Source of the DNA: Paenibacillus faecis
Lineage (GTDB): Bacteria > Bacillota > Bacilli > Paenibacillales > Paenibacillaceae
Assembly (NCBI RefSeq): GCF_008084145.1
Contig: NZ_VSDO01000001.1
Span: 758,840-822,839 of the forward strand
Reading direction: 5' to 3'
DNA: 64,000 nucleotides
The notes under the pieces were generated by a model. That model made no database searches and was not told the DNA's origin. It saw only the letters and a program-made list of their open reading frames with translations. Shown in pieces: positions 35,946 through 45,072 of this stretch; position 1 is the stretch's first letter; each line of letters begins with the position of its first letter. The position numbers were made by a program, and so were the translations under genes.

Positions 35946-36681
35946 GCTTCATACCATTGAGAGATATATGACCGATTTTGTCCAAGCCATCCACAAGCTG
36001 ACCCGCATCCCGTTACACAAATTGGAGGCGTATGGTACCGTCAACAATTTGATGAACGTCCTCGAACATCCACTCGTCTTGGAACCGACCGCTTCGCAGC
36101 TCCAAAAAATTGAGCAGCTCAATGCATTTCTCAGAGCATATCGCGTGGTGAAATGGGAGGAAGAAAACGCCAAGCGGCATATCCGTTCGCCGAAGCAAGC
36201 CGGCGATTACTTTGCTACACTGCTCGAAGGCGTGCAGGACCGGGAAAAGTTTCTCGTTGCGTTCCTTGACAACGGAAACCGGATCATCGAGACTCGAACT
36301 TTTGCAGAAGGAGGGATCGACCATGCGCTTGTCCATCCTCGCGCCATTTTGAAAGCCGCTCTTCATTGCGATTGCGCTTCCCTCATTTTTGCGCATAACC
36401 ATCCAGGCGGTACCCTATCCCCATCGCCGGAAGATGTGCAGTTAACAAGACGTTTGGTAGATATTTTTGATCCATTGAATATCAAGGTTCTCGATCACAT
36501 CATTATCGCGGGCAACGGATACATCTCATTGGCCGAATCGGGTAATTTGCCGAACGTCGCGGAAAAGCCCTCTAGCTATGAGTCCATCCCCCTCCGCGCC
36601 ATGGAACGCAGTGATTGGCCTATTCAGGAGGATGAGTTGGCCTTTGTGAACGACAACCTGAATGATGAATGGGAACGATAA
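35938..36681 (+). CDS. radC: RadC-family JAB/MPN protein
   Basis: The 247-residue protein ends in a RadC/JAMM domain: EKFLVAFLDNGNRIIET, a conserved glutamate in FAEGGIDH, HPRAILKAAL, and the metal site FAHNHPGGTLSPSPED. RadC-like proteins are frequent on mobile elements and have been linked to restriction avoidance or DNA repair, but the biochemical function is unsettled. The N-terminal ~80 residues are helical and element-specific. It interrupts the order tadB-tadC in the pilus cluster. Confidence 0.85.
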   Translation: MDELHTIERYMTDFVQAIHKLTRIPLHKLEAYGTVNNLMNVLEHPLVLEPTASQLQKIEQLNAFLRAYRVVKWEEENAKRHIRSPKQAGDYFATLLEGVQDREKFLVAFLDNGNRIIETRTFAEGGIDHALVHPRAILKAALHCDCASLIFAHNHPGGTLSPSPEDVQLTRRLVDIFDPLNIKVLDHIIIAGNGYISLAESGNLPNVAEKPSSYESIPLRAMERSDWPIQEDELAFVNDNLNDEWER

Positions 36682-36698
36682 AGGAGGTGTCATTTGTT

Positions 36699-37571
36699 TT
36701 GTCGGGAATCCTTTTCGGTTTCTGCCTATCCTTTGCTGTCGGAGCCTATTTTTTGCTTGCTGACTTGCTGCATGTCTCAACTCGTGCTAACACAAAAGCG
36801 ATTTTGCAAACAGCAAAAATTGGGAAGGCAAAAACAACATTCTTTCAAGTGATGATTTTTCGTCTCTCTGCTTTACTGGCCAAACGATTACCGCTTAGCG
36901 ATTACTATAAGCGGAAGACGGCCGCCACACTCCGATCCGCTGGTATCTCTCTAACCCCGGAAGCTTTTCTTGCAAAAGCGATGGTTAAAGCTGGCCTGTT
37001 GTTTTCCGCCGGGATCGCGTTGCTTCCTTTGCTCCCGCTACTCTCTCCCTTGCTTATCTTTTTGGCCATTGCGCTTTTCTTTAAGGACTTTCGCTCAGCT
37101 GATGAGACGGTACGAAAAAAACGTGAACAGATCGAAGCCGAACTGCCACGCTTTGTCGCTACAATAGCCCAGGAGTTAAAGGCATCCCGCGATGTCCTGC
37201 GAATATTGGAGGTATATGCCCAGCATGCCGGGGAGAGCTTGCGCCACGAACTTCTGATTACCATTGCAGATATGAAAAGCGGAAGCCTGGAAACCGCTTT
37301 GCTGCGGCTGGAAACCCGCATAGGCAGCACAATGTTATCGGACTTGGTACGCGGTTTACTGGCCGTATTGCGCGGCGATCAGGGCGTTGTCTATTTTGAA
37401 ATGCTGGCGCATGATTTCAAGCTGGAGGAAATTCAGCAGCTTAAACGCATCGCCCTGAAACGGCCCGGGAAAATTCGCAAATATTCATTTCTGATGCTTG
37501 CCTGTTACATGCTGACTTACATGGTCATTATCGGCATGGAGATCATGAAAGCCATTGGCAAGCTGTTTTGA
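36699..37571 (+). CDS. tadC: TadC-like pilus platform protein
   Basis: A start at TTG 36699, 9 bases after AAAGGAGGTG, is preferred to the ATG at 36669, which precedes the ribosome site. The 290-residue protein has an N-terminal helix (FGFCLSFAVGAYFLL), a pair of helices near residue 100, the cytoplasmic T2SSF segment (LPRFVATIAQELKASRDVLR, ~150) and a C-terminal helix (LMLACYMLTYMVIIGMEIM). It is the TadB partner. Confidence 0.75.
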   Translation: MSGILFGFCLSFAVGAYFLLADLLHVSTRANTKAILQTAKIGKAKTTFFQVMIFRLSALLAKRLPLSDYYKRKTAATLRSAGISLTPEAFLAKAMVKAGLLFSAGIALLPLLPLLSPLLIFLAIALFFKDFRSADETVRKKREQIEAELPRFVATIAQELKASRDVLRILEVYAQHAGESLRHELLITIADMKSGSLETALLRLETRIGSTMLSDLVRGLLAVLRGDQGVVYFEMLAHDFKLEEIQQLKRIALKRPGKIRKYSFLMLACYMLTYMVIIGMEIMKAIGKLF

Positions 37572-37594
37572 TTCGTTCAGAAAGGAGGCTTACC

Positions 37595-37993
37595 ATGCTA
37601 CCCCAAGCGATTCGTTCCCGACGCGGCGAAGGCTATGTCGATGTCGTTGTTATCGTGCTGGTGACAATGCTTTGCATTGGACTTGCGATTAAAGTCTTTC
37701 CGGTTTTTATGGCACAGCAAAAACTAAACACCATTGCAAGTGAATTAGCCCGTGAAGCGGAAATTTCGGGAAGAGTCGGCCCGGAAACTTCTCAGAGGGC
37801 TATAGCGTTACAAGAACAAACCGGACTGCATCCCTCCATCGCATGGAGCAAGACCGGCTCGATACAAATTGATCAGGAAGTCATGGTTACACTGCACATG
37901 ACCGTGAATATCGGCTTGTTCGGAAATTTTGGCTCCTTCCCCATTGAGCTTACCGCAACGGCCACTGGAAAGTCCGAGGTGTATTGGAAATGA
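37595..37993 (+). CDS. tadE: TadE-like pseudopilin with RRGEG cleavage motif
   Basis: ATG 37595 follows AAAGGAGG. The 132-residue protein starts with a short basic leader ending IRSRRGEGYVD, directly before a hydrophobic helix (VVVIVLVTMLCIGLAIKVF). This is a prepilin-type site for the CpaA peptidase, with E at +1 (or Y at +2) as in TadE/F. The rest is a small extracellular beta domain. The RRGEG box matches the DUF6133 protein at 29730. Confidence 0.75.
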   Translation: MLPQAIRSRRGEGYVDVVVIVLVTMLCIGLAIKVFPVFMAQQKLNTIASELAREAEISGRVGPETSQRAIALQEQTGLHPSIAWSKTGSIQIDQEVMVTLHMTVNIGLFGNFGSFPIELTATATGKSEVYWK

Positions 37994-38526
37994 TGCGGCA
38001 TTGGAGAAATCGTACCGGCAGTGGATACCCGCTTGCGATTACAATTGTGCTTGCAATTTTGCTTCTGTCCTGCGTCATATTTGAATACTTTCGGCTTGCC
38101 ATTATCGCGGCGCAGGTGCGGAACGCCACGCAAAGCGCCATTATTGCCGTGGCGACGGAAAACTACAGTCTGGTCTATAATGGCTTGCGGCAAAGCTATT
38201 CAGGCGGCTTTACCCGTTCCGGCAGCCATTGGCAAGAATCATGGACAACCGGCGATCTATACAGCCGAATCAGCCGAGATTTAGGACTCATCCAAGAGGG
38301 AACTCGCTATGTACGAAAGTCGTCTGAACATATGGAATACAGCATTTCAAACCTTGGTGTACGTGTAATCAATACCCCGTTTGCTCCCGCATCGCCAGAT
38401 TCGATTCGTCAGTTCACCGCCGAAGCGCTGATTCATCTTACTGTGCCTTTATCCTTTGGCTGGGGACATTTGCCCCCGATGGAAGCAGATTTACAGGTTC
38501 AGGCCGTCTATAGACCCCGATTTTGA
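37990..38526 (+). CDS. TadE/TadG-like pseudopilin
   Basis: ATG 37990 overlaps the previous stop (ATGA). The 178-residue protein has one N-terminal hydrophobic helix (YPLAITIVLAILLLSCVIFEYF, E/Y at its end as in pseudopilins), then AAQVRNATQSAIIAVA, the conserved motif that follows the membrane helix in TadE/TadG proteins. The extracellular part is Ser/Thr-rich and ends with a basic tail. It is the last gene before a new promoter. Confidence 0.65.
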   Translation: MMRHWRNRTGSGYPLAITIVLAILLLSCVIFEYFRLAIIAAQVRNATQSAIIAVATENYSLVYNGLRQSYSGGFTRSGSHWQESWTTGDLYSRISRDLGLIQEGTRYVRKSSEHMEYSISNLGVRVINTPFAPASPDSIRQFTAEALIHLTVPLSFGWGHLPPMEADLQVQAVYRPRF

Positions 38527-38572
38527 ATCAAGCTGATCAGCCTCTTTTCACTAAGCAAGATCGCCGTTTCGA

Positions 38573-38601
38573 TTGGAATTTACAGAATTATACAGTATAA
38601 T
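38573..38601 (+). promoter_or_regulatory. Sigma-A type promoter before the DUF6550-like gene
   Basis: TTGGAA (38573-38578), a 17-base spacer, and TATAAT (38596-38601). It lies about 50 bases upstream of the next start and would drive the second part of the transfer region independently. Confidence 0.7.
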
Positions 38602-38649
38602 AGGAGTAACATCCTTTCTGATTATTATAAGAAAAGGAGATGACACAAC

Positions 38650-39234
38650 ATGAAGCGTAAAGCTTTGATATGGACAGGCAGCATCCTTCTTGCAGGAGCC
38701 ATCGGTATTTGGGCGATTAATATCGGGAACGGCAATTCCGGCGATGTTGAACCCGTATCGACTGTTTCCCCATCCCCTAGTCCTTCCGCTCCAGTTACAA
38801 TATCCGATGTTACCCCTGCTCCTTCTCCCGAGACACAGATTTCGAGTCCGCCGCCTATCACAGTTCCAGATGTAAAGCCAGAATCGAAAACGGTTATTTC
38901 AGAACCACCGGTGCTCCAACCGGAGAAAGAAACCAAACAAGTCGAAGTACCGATTACCAAACCGAAACCGACACCGAAACCGACCGAACCTCCCAAGCCC
39001 AAACCTAAAGCAACTGACAAGCCTCAATCTCCCAAAACTCCTCCGACTTATGATGAGAAGGAAACCCAACCAAATAAGCCCAAGCCTAGCAATGAACCGA
39101 AGGCCGGAGACAAAAATGAGAATGGGAAGGTTTTTGTTCCTGGTTTCGGATGGGTGGAAGACTCTGGTCCAAATAAAGGTAGCAAGAGTAGTTCGGATGG
39201 TGATTGGAATAAACAAGTGGGTACGATGGATTAA
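38650..39234 (+). CDS. DUF6550-like Pro-rich surface protein
   Basis: ATG 38650 follows AAAAGGAG. The 194-residue protein has a signal/anchor helix (LIWTGSILLAGAIGIWAI), a long Pro/Thr/Ser/Lys-rich linker (residues ~35-150) able to span the cell wall, and a compact end GKVFVPGFGWVEDSGPN. The VPGFGWVE motif is the hallmark I associate with DUF6550 proteins of Firmicutes elements. Role unknown; it probably lies at the cell surface. Confidence 0.6.
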   Translation: MKRKALIWTGSILLAGAIGIWAINIGNGNSGDVEPVSTVSPSPSPSAPVTISDVTPAPSPETQISSPPPITVPDVKPESKTVISEPPVLQPEKETKQVEVPITKPKPTPKPTEPPKPKPKATDKPQSPKTPPTYDEKETQPNKPKPSNEPKAGDKNENGKVFVPGFGWVEDSGPNKGSKSSSDGDWNKQVGTMD

Positions 39235-39255
39235 CAACAACATTTAAACAAACGG

Positions 39256-39285
39256 TACAGGCAAACGCCTGTATCTTTTTGTTTT
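39256..39285 (+). terminator. Intrinsic terminator after the DUF6550-like gene
   Basis: TACAGGC-AAAC-GCCTGTA followed by TCTTTTTGTTTTT. Canonical hairpin and T-tract, between the Pro-rich protein and the secreted protein gene. Confidence 0.85.
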
Positions 39286-39300
39286 TGGGAGGAGATTCAA

Positions 39301-41031
39301 TTGAAGCGATTCCTCTACTTGCTCTTTTTGATATTCATCATGGTATCCCTCTTAAATTCTTCTGTATATGCGGATGGAGACGGAAACATTGACAACGGCG
39401 GAGGGGGCATGGGTTCGGGAACGTCCGAAAATAAATGGACGCCTGGTTATGATGGAGTAAGAGTCACGATTGTTCGAGCAACAGATGATATGCCCATTTC
39501 AACTCCAATTGATTACTCGAACAAGCAGCCACCGACTGGACTCGTTCATTTTGGAAAGGTTAGCAAGCTTCATTATCGTAAAGGGACAGCTCTAACAGCA
39601 CGCGTAGGAGGCTATGCGTATAAAACCCCATTACCTCCAATGCCGCGCATTATTAGCTCCGGCGATGCCGTTACCGACATCGAAGTGATCAAAGCCTATT
39701 TTTGCTCCGAAGGCGCGGTCAAAATGATTGCCCACGATACTGGAATCGACTACGAAACCTTAACCAATGGCAATTACAAGCTGCTTCTGGAACCCATCGC
39801 CTATTTTACTTTTCAAGGCGCATTTATGGCGATGACGGCTCATGAAGCCGCCTTGTACGATCTGCAATTAAGCGGCGGTCTTCGCTCGAAAATGGTCAGC
39901 CTTACCCATCAAAACCTGCCACTTGCTATGTTTCTGGAAAATGCGGATCTTGGTTTTCCTGCATGGAGCGGTTCCCGAAACGGCAGGGTAAGCAACGATC
40001 AAATTCTGACTTCACTTGGACTCGGCATTGTCCGTTTTAAAGATGCGCCAACGACGCCACCGCCAACAAATCAGACGAGTGTGCAATATCGTACCAGCAC
40101 GGAAGTAATTACTTCTGTCCGCCTCTCCACATCATCTCAAATTAATCCCAAAGCTCCAGCCAGCGTCACGTTTCGCATCATGGGCAGCAGTTATACGGTA
40201 TCCAACATCGTCATTCCTGATGGAGACAGCCAGCTCGTCTGGGTGAAATGGCGAACCCCTAGCAAGCCTCAAACCGTTACCATTCAAGTGAGCGCAACCG
40301 CAGGATATTTGAGTGAATCGTCGATTACCGCCTCCATTGTTGATCTCGATCAGAATACCCCTCCCGATCCGAAGGCCACGGATCGCAATGACAGCTTTAA
40401 GCCCCCTACGGTTCCCGGTTATGCGGCTAAAACTTCCGCTTCCTGGGGAATATGGTCCGCGAAATGGCATGAGTATTGGGTATGGATTCCCAATTGGCGC
40501 TGGATTAGTACCGGGCCTGATTCTGGCTACTGGCACGACTTCGGCCACTGGGAAGATCAAGGTTGGTGGGATTATACCTGGACAGGGTACAGTGCCTCTC
40601 TTTCTGCTAATCAATCCGTTTTATCTGACGCCAAATCGCCAAATCCCACCGCTACTCGTATGAAGTCCGGGTATGGCATCGAAATGAATACTTCCACGAT
40701 TTTATCTTCCAATGCCCACAGTACCCACATCACAGGTGCTCAAAACGCCGTTTCCTATTATCCCGAATTTAACTATCAAACGTACTGGCGTCTGCACCAC
40801 CTAAAATCGAGCGGTCTTAGTGCCACCTTCTGGTTAAAGCCAAACGATTACTCCACATATCAAAGTCGGGTCCACTTTACGCCGATCTGGTTTCCCGATG
40901 GTTCCTACACTCCTATCACTCGCATTTTGGATGCATGGACCCCAGACGGCATGCTCACGCTACAACTTCAAAGTACGATCACCATTTCGGATAACCTGTT
41001 TTCCGATTGGCATATTGCACCGCAAAAATAG
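39301..41031 (+). CDS. Large secreted protein of the transfer region
   Basis: TTG 39301 follows GGGAGGAG. The 576-residue protein has a clear signal peptide (FLYLLFLIFIMVSLLNSSVYA, cleavage near residue 25), a Gly-rich start of the mature part, and a central beta-rich Ser/Thr region with SVTFRIMGSSYTVSNIVIP (Ig/CARDB-like). Near residue 375-425 is a Trp-rich stretch (WVWIPNWRWISTGPDSGYW...). No LPXTG anchor is seen. It is probably an envelope or adhesive component that helps mating-pair contact; this is inferred from location only. Confidence 0.55.
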   Translation: MKRFLYLLFLIFIMVSLLNSSVYADGDGNIDNGGGGMGSGTSENKWTPGYDGVRVTIVRATDDMPISTPIDYSNKQPPTGLVHFGKVSKLHYRKGTALTARVGGYAYKTPLPPMPRIISSGDAVTDIEVIKAYFCSEGAVKMIAHDTGIDYETLTNGNYKLLLEPIAYFTFQGAFMAMTAHEAALYDLQLSGGLRSKMVSLTHQNLPLAMFLENADLGFPAWSGSRNGRVSNDQILTSLGLGIVRFKDAPTTPPPTNQTSVQYRTSTEVITSVRLSTSSQINPKAPASVTFRIMGSSYTVSNIVIPDGDSQLVWVKWRTPSKPQTVTIQVSATAGYLSESSITASIVDLDQNTPPDPKATDRNDSFKPPTVPGYAAKTSASWGIWSAKWHEYWVWIPNWRWISTGPDSGYWHDFGHWEDQGWWDYTWTGYSASLSANQSVLSDAKSPNPTATRMKSGYGIEMNTSTILSSNAHSTHITGAQNAVSYYPEFNYQTYWRLHHLKSSGLSATFWLKPNDYSTYQSRVHFTPIWFPDGSYTPITRILDAWTPDGMLTLQLQSTITISDNLFSDWHIAPQK

Positions 41032-41052
41032 AGAAAGGACGGCGCTATTTCC

Positions 41053-41736
41053 ATGCTGCTACCCATCCTCATTCTACTCCTCTGTCTTGTAGGCGGGGGA
41101 GCCGTTTTATTTTTCCTACGGTCCTCCGGCAATCGCCGCTCGCAATCTCGGGCAGACATTACTGCGCAAACAGCGCAGCAATTCGTCAACGTCAAGGATA
41201 TTCAAGGACACTTTTTATACACGTTGGACGGCTGGATTCTCAGTTATCTGCGCGTGTACCCGATCAGTCTTGACTTACTGAGTTTATCCGAGAAACGGCT
41301 ACTGATCCGCAAATTGACCGCCGAGCTTTCTTCCATTCGATTCCCCTTTAAATTTCTGGCCGTGAGCCGTCCGGTCGATATTTCCCCATTGATCACCGAT
41401 CTATCTTCCCTGCTTCCCTCTGCTGACGCTACGCAAAAAGAATTGCTGCGGCAAGAGATACTGGAAATGAACACGCTTGCCTTGTCCGGTGAAGTGGTCG
41501 AACGGCAATTTTATTTGGCGCTCTGGCAGCGTCAAGAGCAAGGCGGTGAACGGGACCTCTTGGACAAGTCCAAGCGGCTCGTTCAGCATTTTGAAGATGC
41601 CGGAATTCAGGCTCAATTATTGAAACAACAGGAAATCGTTCGGCTTTGCAATCTCGTCAACAACCCGGCCTATACCCATCTGGATCAAGTCGAACCGGAT
41701 GAAGCCGTTTCATTTTTGTTCTACGAGGAGGGTTAA
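41053..41736 (+). CDS. Membrane-anchored transfer protein, VirB4-N-like
   Basis: The 227-residue protein has one N-terminal helix (LLPILILLLCLVGGGAVLFFL), a basic linker, then a domain beginning FVNVKDIQGHFLYTLDGWI and LRVYPISLDLLSLSEKRL. This resembles the N-terminal domain that in other systems precedes or accompanies VirB4/TraC ATPases. The ATPase lies two genes downstream, so a membrane partner of VirB4 is likely. The start is ATG 41053 behind GAAAGGACGG. Confidence 0.5.
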   Translation: MLLPILILLLCLVGGGAVLFFLRSSGNRRSQSRADITAQTAQQFVNVKDIQGHFLYTLDGWILSYLRVYPISLDLLSLSEKRLLIRKLTAELSSIRFPFKFLAVSRPVDISPLITDLSSLLPSADATQKELLRQEILEMNTLALSGEVVERQFYLALWQRQEQGGERDLLDKSKRLVQHFEDAGIQAQLLKQQEIVRLCNLVNNPAYTHLDQVEPDEAVSFLFYEEG

Positions 41737-41739
41737 CAT

Positions 41740-42564
41740 ATGGACCCCGCTACCGCCAAGCTGCTCGCGCAGCTTGCCATCAAAGCCGCCACAGACGAGC
41801 AAGCTCGAAAGCGATTGATTCTGTTTATCGCAGCGCCTGCCGCTGCGCTGCTCCTTTTAATCGCTATGGTGCTGCAATTGTTAATTTCTCCGTTTGAAAC
41901 GCTCAAAATCTGGTTGTCGCCAAGCGAAAGACCGGTTGTAGAGGACATGCGAACTGACTACGGATTTACGCAACTTCTGGATAAAGACGAGGACGGTTAT
42001 GTGGAAAGCGCCGAGCAGCAATACGCGGGCATTGTGTTTAAAGACGGCAGCCGCGAAGTCCTCTACTATAACCAAATGGATAAGCGTTGGGCTGATAAAC
42101 CTTATGGCCCCCACGATACCATTGGTGTTGCTGGTTGTGGCCCGACTTCCCTAGCTATGGTCGTCTCCACCTTGACCGATCAAACGATTGACCCCGTTGC
42201 CATGTCCAAATGGGCTTATGACAACGGCTATTTAGCATCAGGCACCGGAAGCTACCACAGTCTGATTCCGGACGGAGCCAAACATTTCGGTCTAAAGGTG
42301 CAAGGCGCGATAGCGAAAGACAAACAGAAGATGATCGACGCTCTAGCCTCTGGCAAGCTGATCGTCGCCATTATGGGCAAAGGACATTTTACTTCTTCGG
42401 GCCATTTTATCGTGCTGCGCGGTGTCACCGAAGAAGGGAAGATTCTGGTTGCCGATCCTGCCAGTAAAAAACGAAGCGATCAGGCTTGGGACTTCTCCAT
42501 AATTTTAGATGAAGCACGGAAAAATGCCGCCGCCGGCGGGCCGTTTTGGATCATTAATTCGTGA
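41740..42564 (+). CDS. C39-type cysteine peptidase-like protein
   Basis: ATG 41740 follows GAGGAGGG. Of 274 residues, 28-50 form a membrane helix (LFIAAPAAALLLLIAMVLQLL) and ~108-274 a Peptidase_C39_2 domain with VAGCGPTSLAMVVSTL (catalytic Cys, ~131), SSGHFIVLRGV (His) and VADPAS (Asp). In transfer systems, envelope-acting papain-fold proteins open the cell wall or process the channel. Which applies is not visible. It is translated just before VirB4. Confidence 0.75.
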   Translation: MDPATAKLLAQLAIKAATDEQARKRLILFIAAPAAALLLLIAMVLQLLISPFETLKIWLSPSERPVVEDMRTDYGFTQLLDKDEDGYVESAEQQYAGIVFKDGSREVLYYNQMDKRWADKPYGPHDTIGVAGCGPTSLAMVVSTLTDQTIDPVAMSKWAYDNGYLASGTGSYHSLIPDGAKHFGLKVQGAIAKDKQKMIDALASGKLIVAIMGKGHFTSSGHFIVLRGVTEEGKILVADPASKKRSDQAWDFSIILDEARKNAAAGGPFWIINS

Positions 42565-42583
42565 AGGGAGTGACAGTCCACAA

Positions 42584-44395
42584 ATGACAATCCCATCAAA
42601 CACAGCGCCTAATGCCTCTCTGCTAAACGCCATTACCCCGATGGGCCTTGGTTTCTCACGCACCGGCCTAACCATCGGAGAAGAGGAAGCGAAAATCTAT
42701 GGCGTCATTCAATATCCTCAAAAAGTGGACATCGGCTGGCTTTCTTCCTTAACCAATATACCCGCAACCATGGTCGCTATCGGGTTCCAGCCGATTGACA
42801 ATAGCGCGCTGATTACCGCCATTTCCAAGTCCATTACCCAAAACCGTAGCTTGGCCGATAGCGCCAAAGACCCGCTCACAAGGCAAAGAGCAGAAAAGGC
42901 GGCAACGGACGGCGAAAAAATTATGATGCAGATCGATCAAAACGGCGAGACGGTTGGCCTCATGAATCTGGTTGTCATGCCTTTTGCGCATGAAGAGCGG
43001 TTATTCACTCGCGCTTCTAGGCGCGTAGAGAATACATTTAGCATGATGCGCTGCAAAATCCGTAATCTGGCCCATTTGCAAAAAGAAAGTTTTCGCCATT
43101 TATCTCCCCTCTATCCGGCCCAAGAGCAAATCGAGAACGTTTTAAATAAAATTATGCCGATGAGTACCTTTGTTGGCGGATTTCCTTTTGCTAGTAGTGG
43201 TTTTAACGACGGTACTGGCTATTACTTAGCTAAAGACGCCAGCGGCGGTTTGATTATCGTTGATTTATGGCGGCGCGGCGGCGACCGGACGAATTCCAAT
43301 ATTGTTGTCATGGGTGTAGCTGGCGTAGGGAAATCCACAGCCGTAAAGCACATTGCCCTCGGCGAATATATGAAAGGGACCAAGATCATCTTCATCGACC
43401 CCGAATCGGAATATAAAGAACTATGCCATCGATTAAACGGTGATTGGATCAATGCCGGAGGCGGCGCTGGTGGCAAGATCAATCCGCTGCAAATCCGTCC
43501 CGCTCCGCGTGATGAGGATGATGAGGAGCAACCGCTATACAAGGATGAAGGAAATGGCATGTCGGATATGGCGCTGCATCTCAAAAATTTAGAAATATTT
43601 TTTAATCTCTATATTCCCGACCTGACAATGATGCAAAAAGCCGTGCTCAAGCAATGTTTAATCGAATTGTATCACCAGTTCCACATTTCATGGACAACGG
43701 ACATTACCCAATTAGCAAGTACGGAATTCCCGACCTTTTCCGATCTTCACGAGCTTATTTGTACCAAAGAACAGCAAACGAAAGATAACGTATATAAAGA
43801 GTTGTCCCTGCTGCTGCACGATATTGCGCACGGCGGGGATTCTTTTTTATGGAACGGTCACAGCACCATTCAAACTCGCAGCCGTTGTATATGTCTGGAT
43901 ACCCACTCGCTACAAAATACCTCCGATAACATCAAACGAACGCAATATTTCAACCTGTTGTCCTGGTGTTGGGAACAGATGTCACAAGATCGCAATGAAC
44001 GGGTATTGTTGATCTGCGATGAGTCTTATTTGATGATCGACCCGAATGTCCCTCAAAGCCTCGTATTCCTTCGGAACGTCGAAAAACGAGCGCGGAAATA
44101 TGAGGCCAGCCTTGCGATTATTTCCCATAGCGTTGTGGATTTCCTTGCCCCGGAAGTGAAAATGTACGGTCAAGCGCTTCTCGATATTCCTTGCCTCAAA
44201 ATTCTGATGGGAACCGACGGAAAAAATCTGCAAGAGACGCGGGAACTGTATAACTTGACAGAAGCAGAGGAAGAACTGCTAGCCGCGAAAAAGCGCGAGC
44301 ATGCTTTGCTCATGATCGGTTCCAAACGAATGCACGTTCACTTTGAAATTCCCGAGTACAAATTCAGCTACATGGGAACAGCGGGAGGACGATAA
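42584..44395 (+). CDS. virB4: VirB4-family conjugation ATPase
   Basis: ATG 42584 is the likely start, with GAAGGGAG 14 bases upstream. The 603-residue protein has Walker A VMGVAGVGKSTAVKHI (~244), DPESEYKELCHRL, and Walker B RVLLICDESYLMID (~475), followed by EKRARKYEASLAIISHSV as in VirB4/TraC ATPases. It powers assembly and transport at the conjugation channel. A run of acidic residues (DEDDEEQPLYKDEG) follows the Walker A region. Confidence 0.9.
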   Translation: MTIPSNTAPNASLLNAITPMGLGFSRTGLTIGEEEAKIYGVIQYPQKVDIGWLSSLTNIPATMVAIGFQPIDNSALITAISKSITQNRSLADSAKDPLTRQRAEKAATDGEKIMMQIDQNGETVGLMNLVVMPFAHEERLFTRASRRVENTFSMMRCKIRNLAHLQKESFRHLSPLYPAQEQIENVLNKIMPMSTFVGGFPFASSGFNDGTGYYLAKDASGGLIIVDLWRRGGDRTNSNIVVMGVAGVGKSTAVKHIALGEYMKGTKIIFIDPESEYKELCHRLNGDWINAGGGAGGKINPLQIRPAPRDEDDEEQPLYKDEGNGMSDMALHLKNLEIFFNLYIPDLTMMQKAVLKQCLIELYHQFHISWTTDITQLASTEFPTFSDLHELICTKEQQTKDNVYKELSLLLHDIAHGGDSFLWNGHSTIQTRSRCICLDTHSLQNTSDNIKRTQYFNLLSWCWEQMSQDRNERVLLICDESYLMIDPNVPQSLVFLRNVEKRARKYEASLAIISHSVVDFLAPEVKMYGQALLDIPCLKILMGTDGKNLQETRELYNLTEAEEELLAAKKREHALLMIGSKRMHVHFEIPEYKFSYMGTAGGR

Positions 44396-44399
44396 TGGG

Positions 44400-44483
44400 A
44401 TGAACAAAAAGAAGCAGCTCATTGAACTCTTCCTTTATATCGCTATCGTGATAATCGGCACGATCCTATTGCTGACGAAATGA
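44400..44483 (+). CDS. 27-residue membrane peptide
   Basis: ATG 44400 lies 9-10 bases after GGGAGGAC. The peptide has a basic N-terminus (MNKKKQ) and one hydrophobic helix (LFLYIAIVIIGTILLL). A degenerate copy without a start codon lies at 44991-45069. A small channel accessory is possible. Confidence 0.5.
   Translation: MNKKKQLIELFLYIAIVIIGTILLLTK
44411..44480 (+). repeat. Direct repeat, left copy (right copy 44991-45060)
   Basis: Positions 44411-44480 and 44991-45060 align without gaps at an offset of 580 bases, both starting GAAGCAGCTCATTGAAC and sharing CACGATCCTATTGCTGA near the end. Similarity goes on past it: ATG-TTTGACC on the left matches the start of the gene at 45073. The 580-base unit holds one gene (44557-44967), which suggests a tandem duplication or an insertion between duplicated ends. 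Confidence 0.7.
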
Positions 44484-44556
44484 ACATGTTTTTGTGTTTG
44501 ACCTAAATTCGCGGCCGATATTCGCCTTCTATTGCGGATTGGAGGTGACAAAATCA

Positions 44557-44967
44557 ATGAACCAAAAGTATCTAATCGCCACAGCTCAAGGACAAGAACA
44601 AAACGTGGCGCTTTGTATAACAGCTAATGCTCAGAACATTGCATCTTTTTTGACACAGTATCGAGAGGCCCCATTTATCAGTATCGACACGCTACATGAC
44701 TTCCCCTTTTTAACTGCACGTTATGGCTTTGTCGATACCTGTTATGATCAGCAATATCTTATTCATCATTTACTGCCTGCTTTGAATCCCATGCAGTTGG
44801 AGGATGTTAAAGCCCCTGAGCTTACTTTCCTAACAAATCCATCGGACTTATTGGGGTATGAGGCACCAAAACCGGACTGGAATTGTTTGATGGACTACGG
44901 TATTACAGATGAAGAATACAACGTTATGGATATGCAGATCGATGAAAGTGAAGATAATGAGCTTTAA
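44557..44967 (+). CDS. Unrecognised 136-residue protein
   Basis: ATG 44557 follows GGAGGTG. The acidic, soluble protein (QKYLIATAQGQEQNVALC start, then a conserved-looking YGFVDTCYDQQYLIHHLLP) ends in a very acidic tail (MDMQIDESEDNEL). No family recognised. It lies inside the 580-base unit bounded by a direct repeat. Confidence 0.5.
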   Translation: MNQKYLIATAQGQEQNVALCITANAQNIASFLTQYREAPFISIDTLHDFPFLTARYGFVDTCYDQQYLIHHLLPALNPMQLEDVKAPELTFLTNPSDLLGYEAPKPDWNCLMDYGITDEEYNVMDMQIDESEDNEL

Positions 44968-45072
44968 AACATAAGAAGTTTACGTCGAAAGAAGCAGCTC
45001 ATTGAACGTTTCCTTTCTATCACCACTGTAATTATCAGCACGATCCTATTGCTGATGAAAGAAGGATGACCC

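Noticed and set aside
38625..39020. Minus-strand Gly/Val/Ser-rich open frame opposite the Pro-rich protein gene
   Set aside because: It is the complement of a Pro/Thr/Ser-rich coding repeat. It has no ribosome site, and the plus-strand gene has a promoter, signal peptide and terminator.
40132..40614. 160-codon minus-strand frame inside the secreted protein gene
   Set aside because: Composition is that of an antisense shadow, rich in Ile/Pro/Arg, without a start context.
44991..45069. Second copy of the 27-residue membrane peptide
   Set aside because: It has no start codon; treated as part of a direct repeat, not as a gene.
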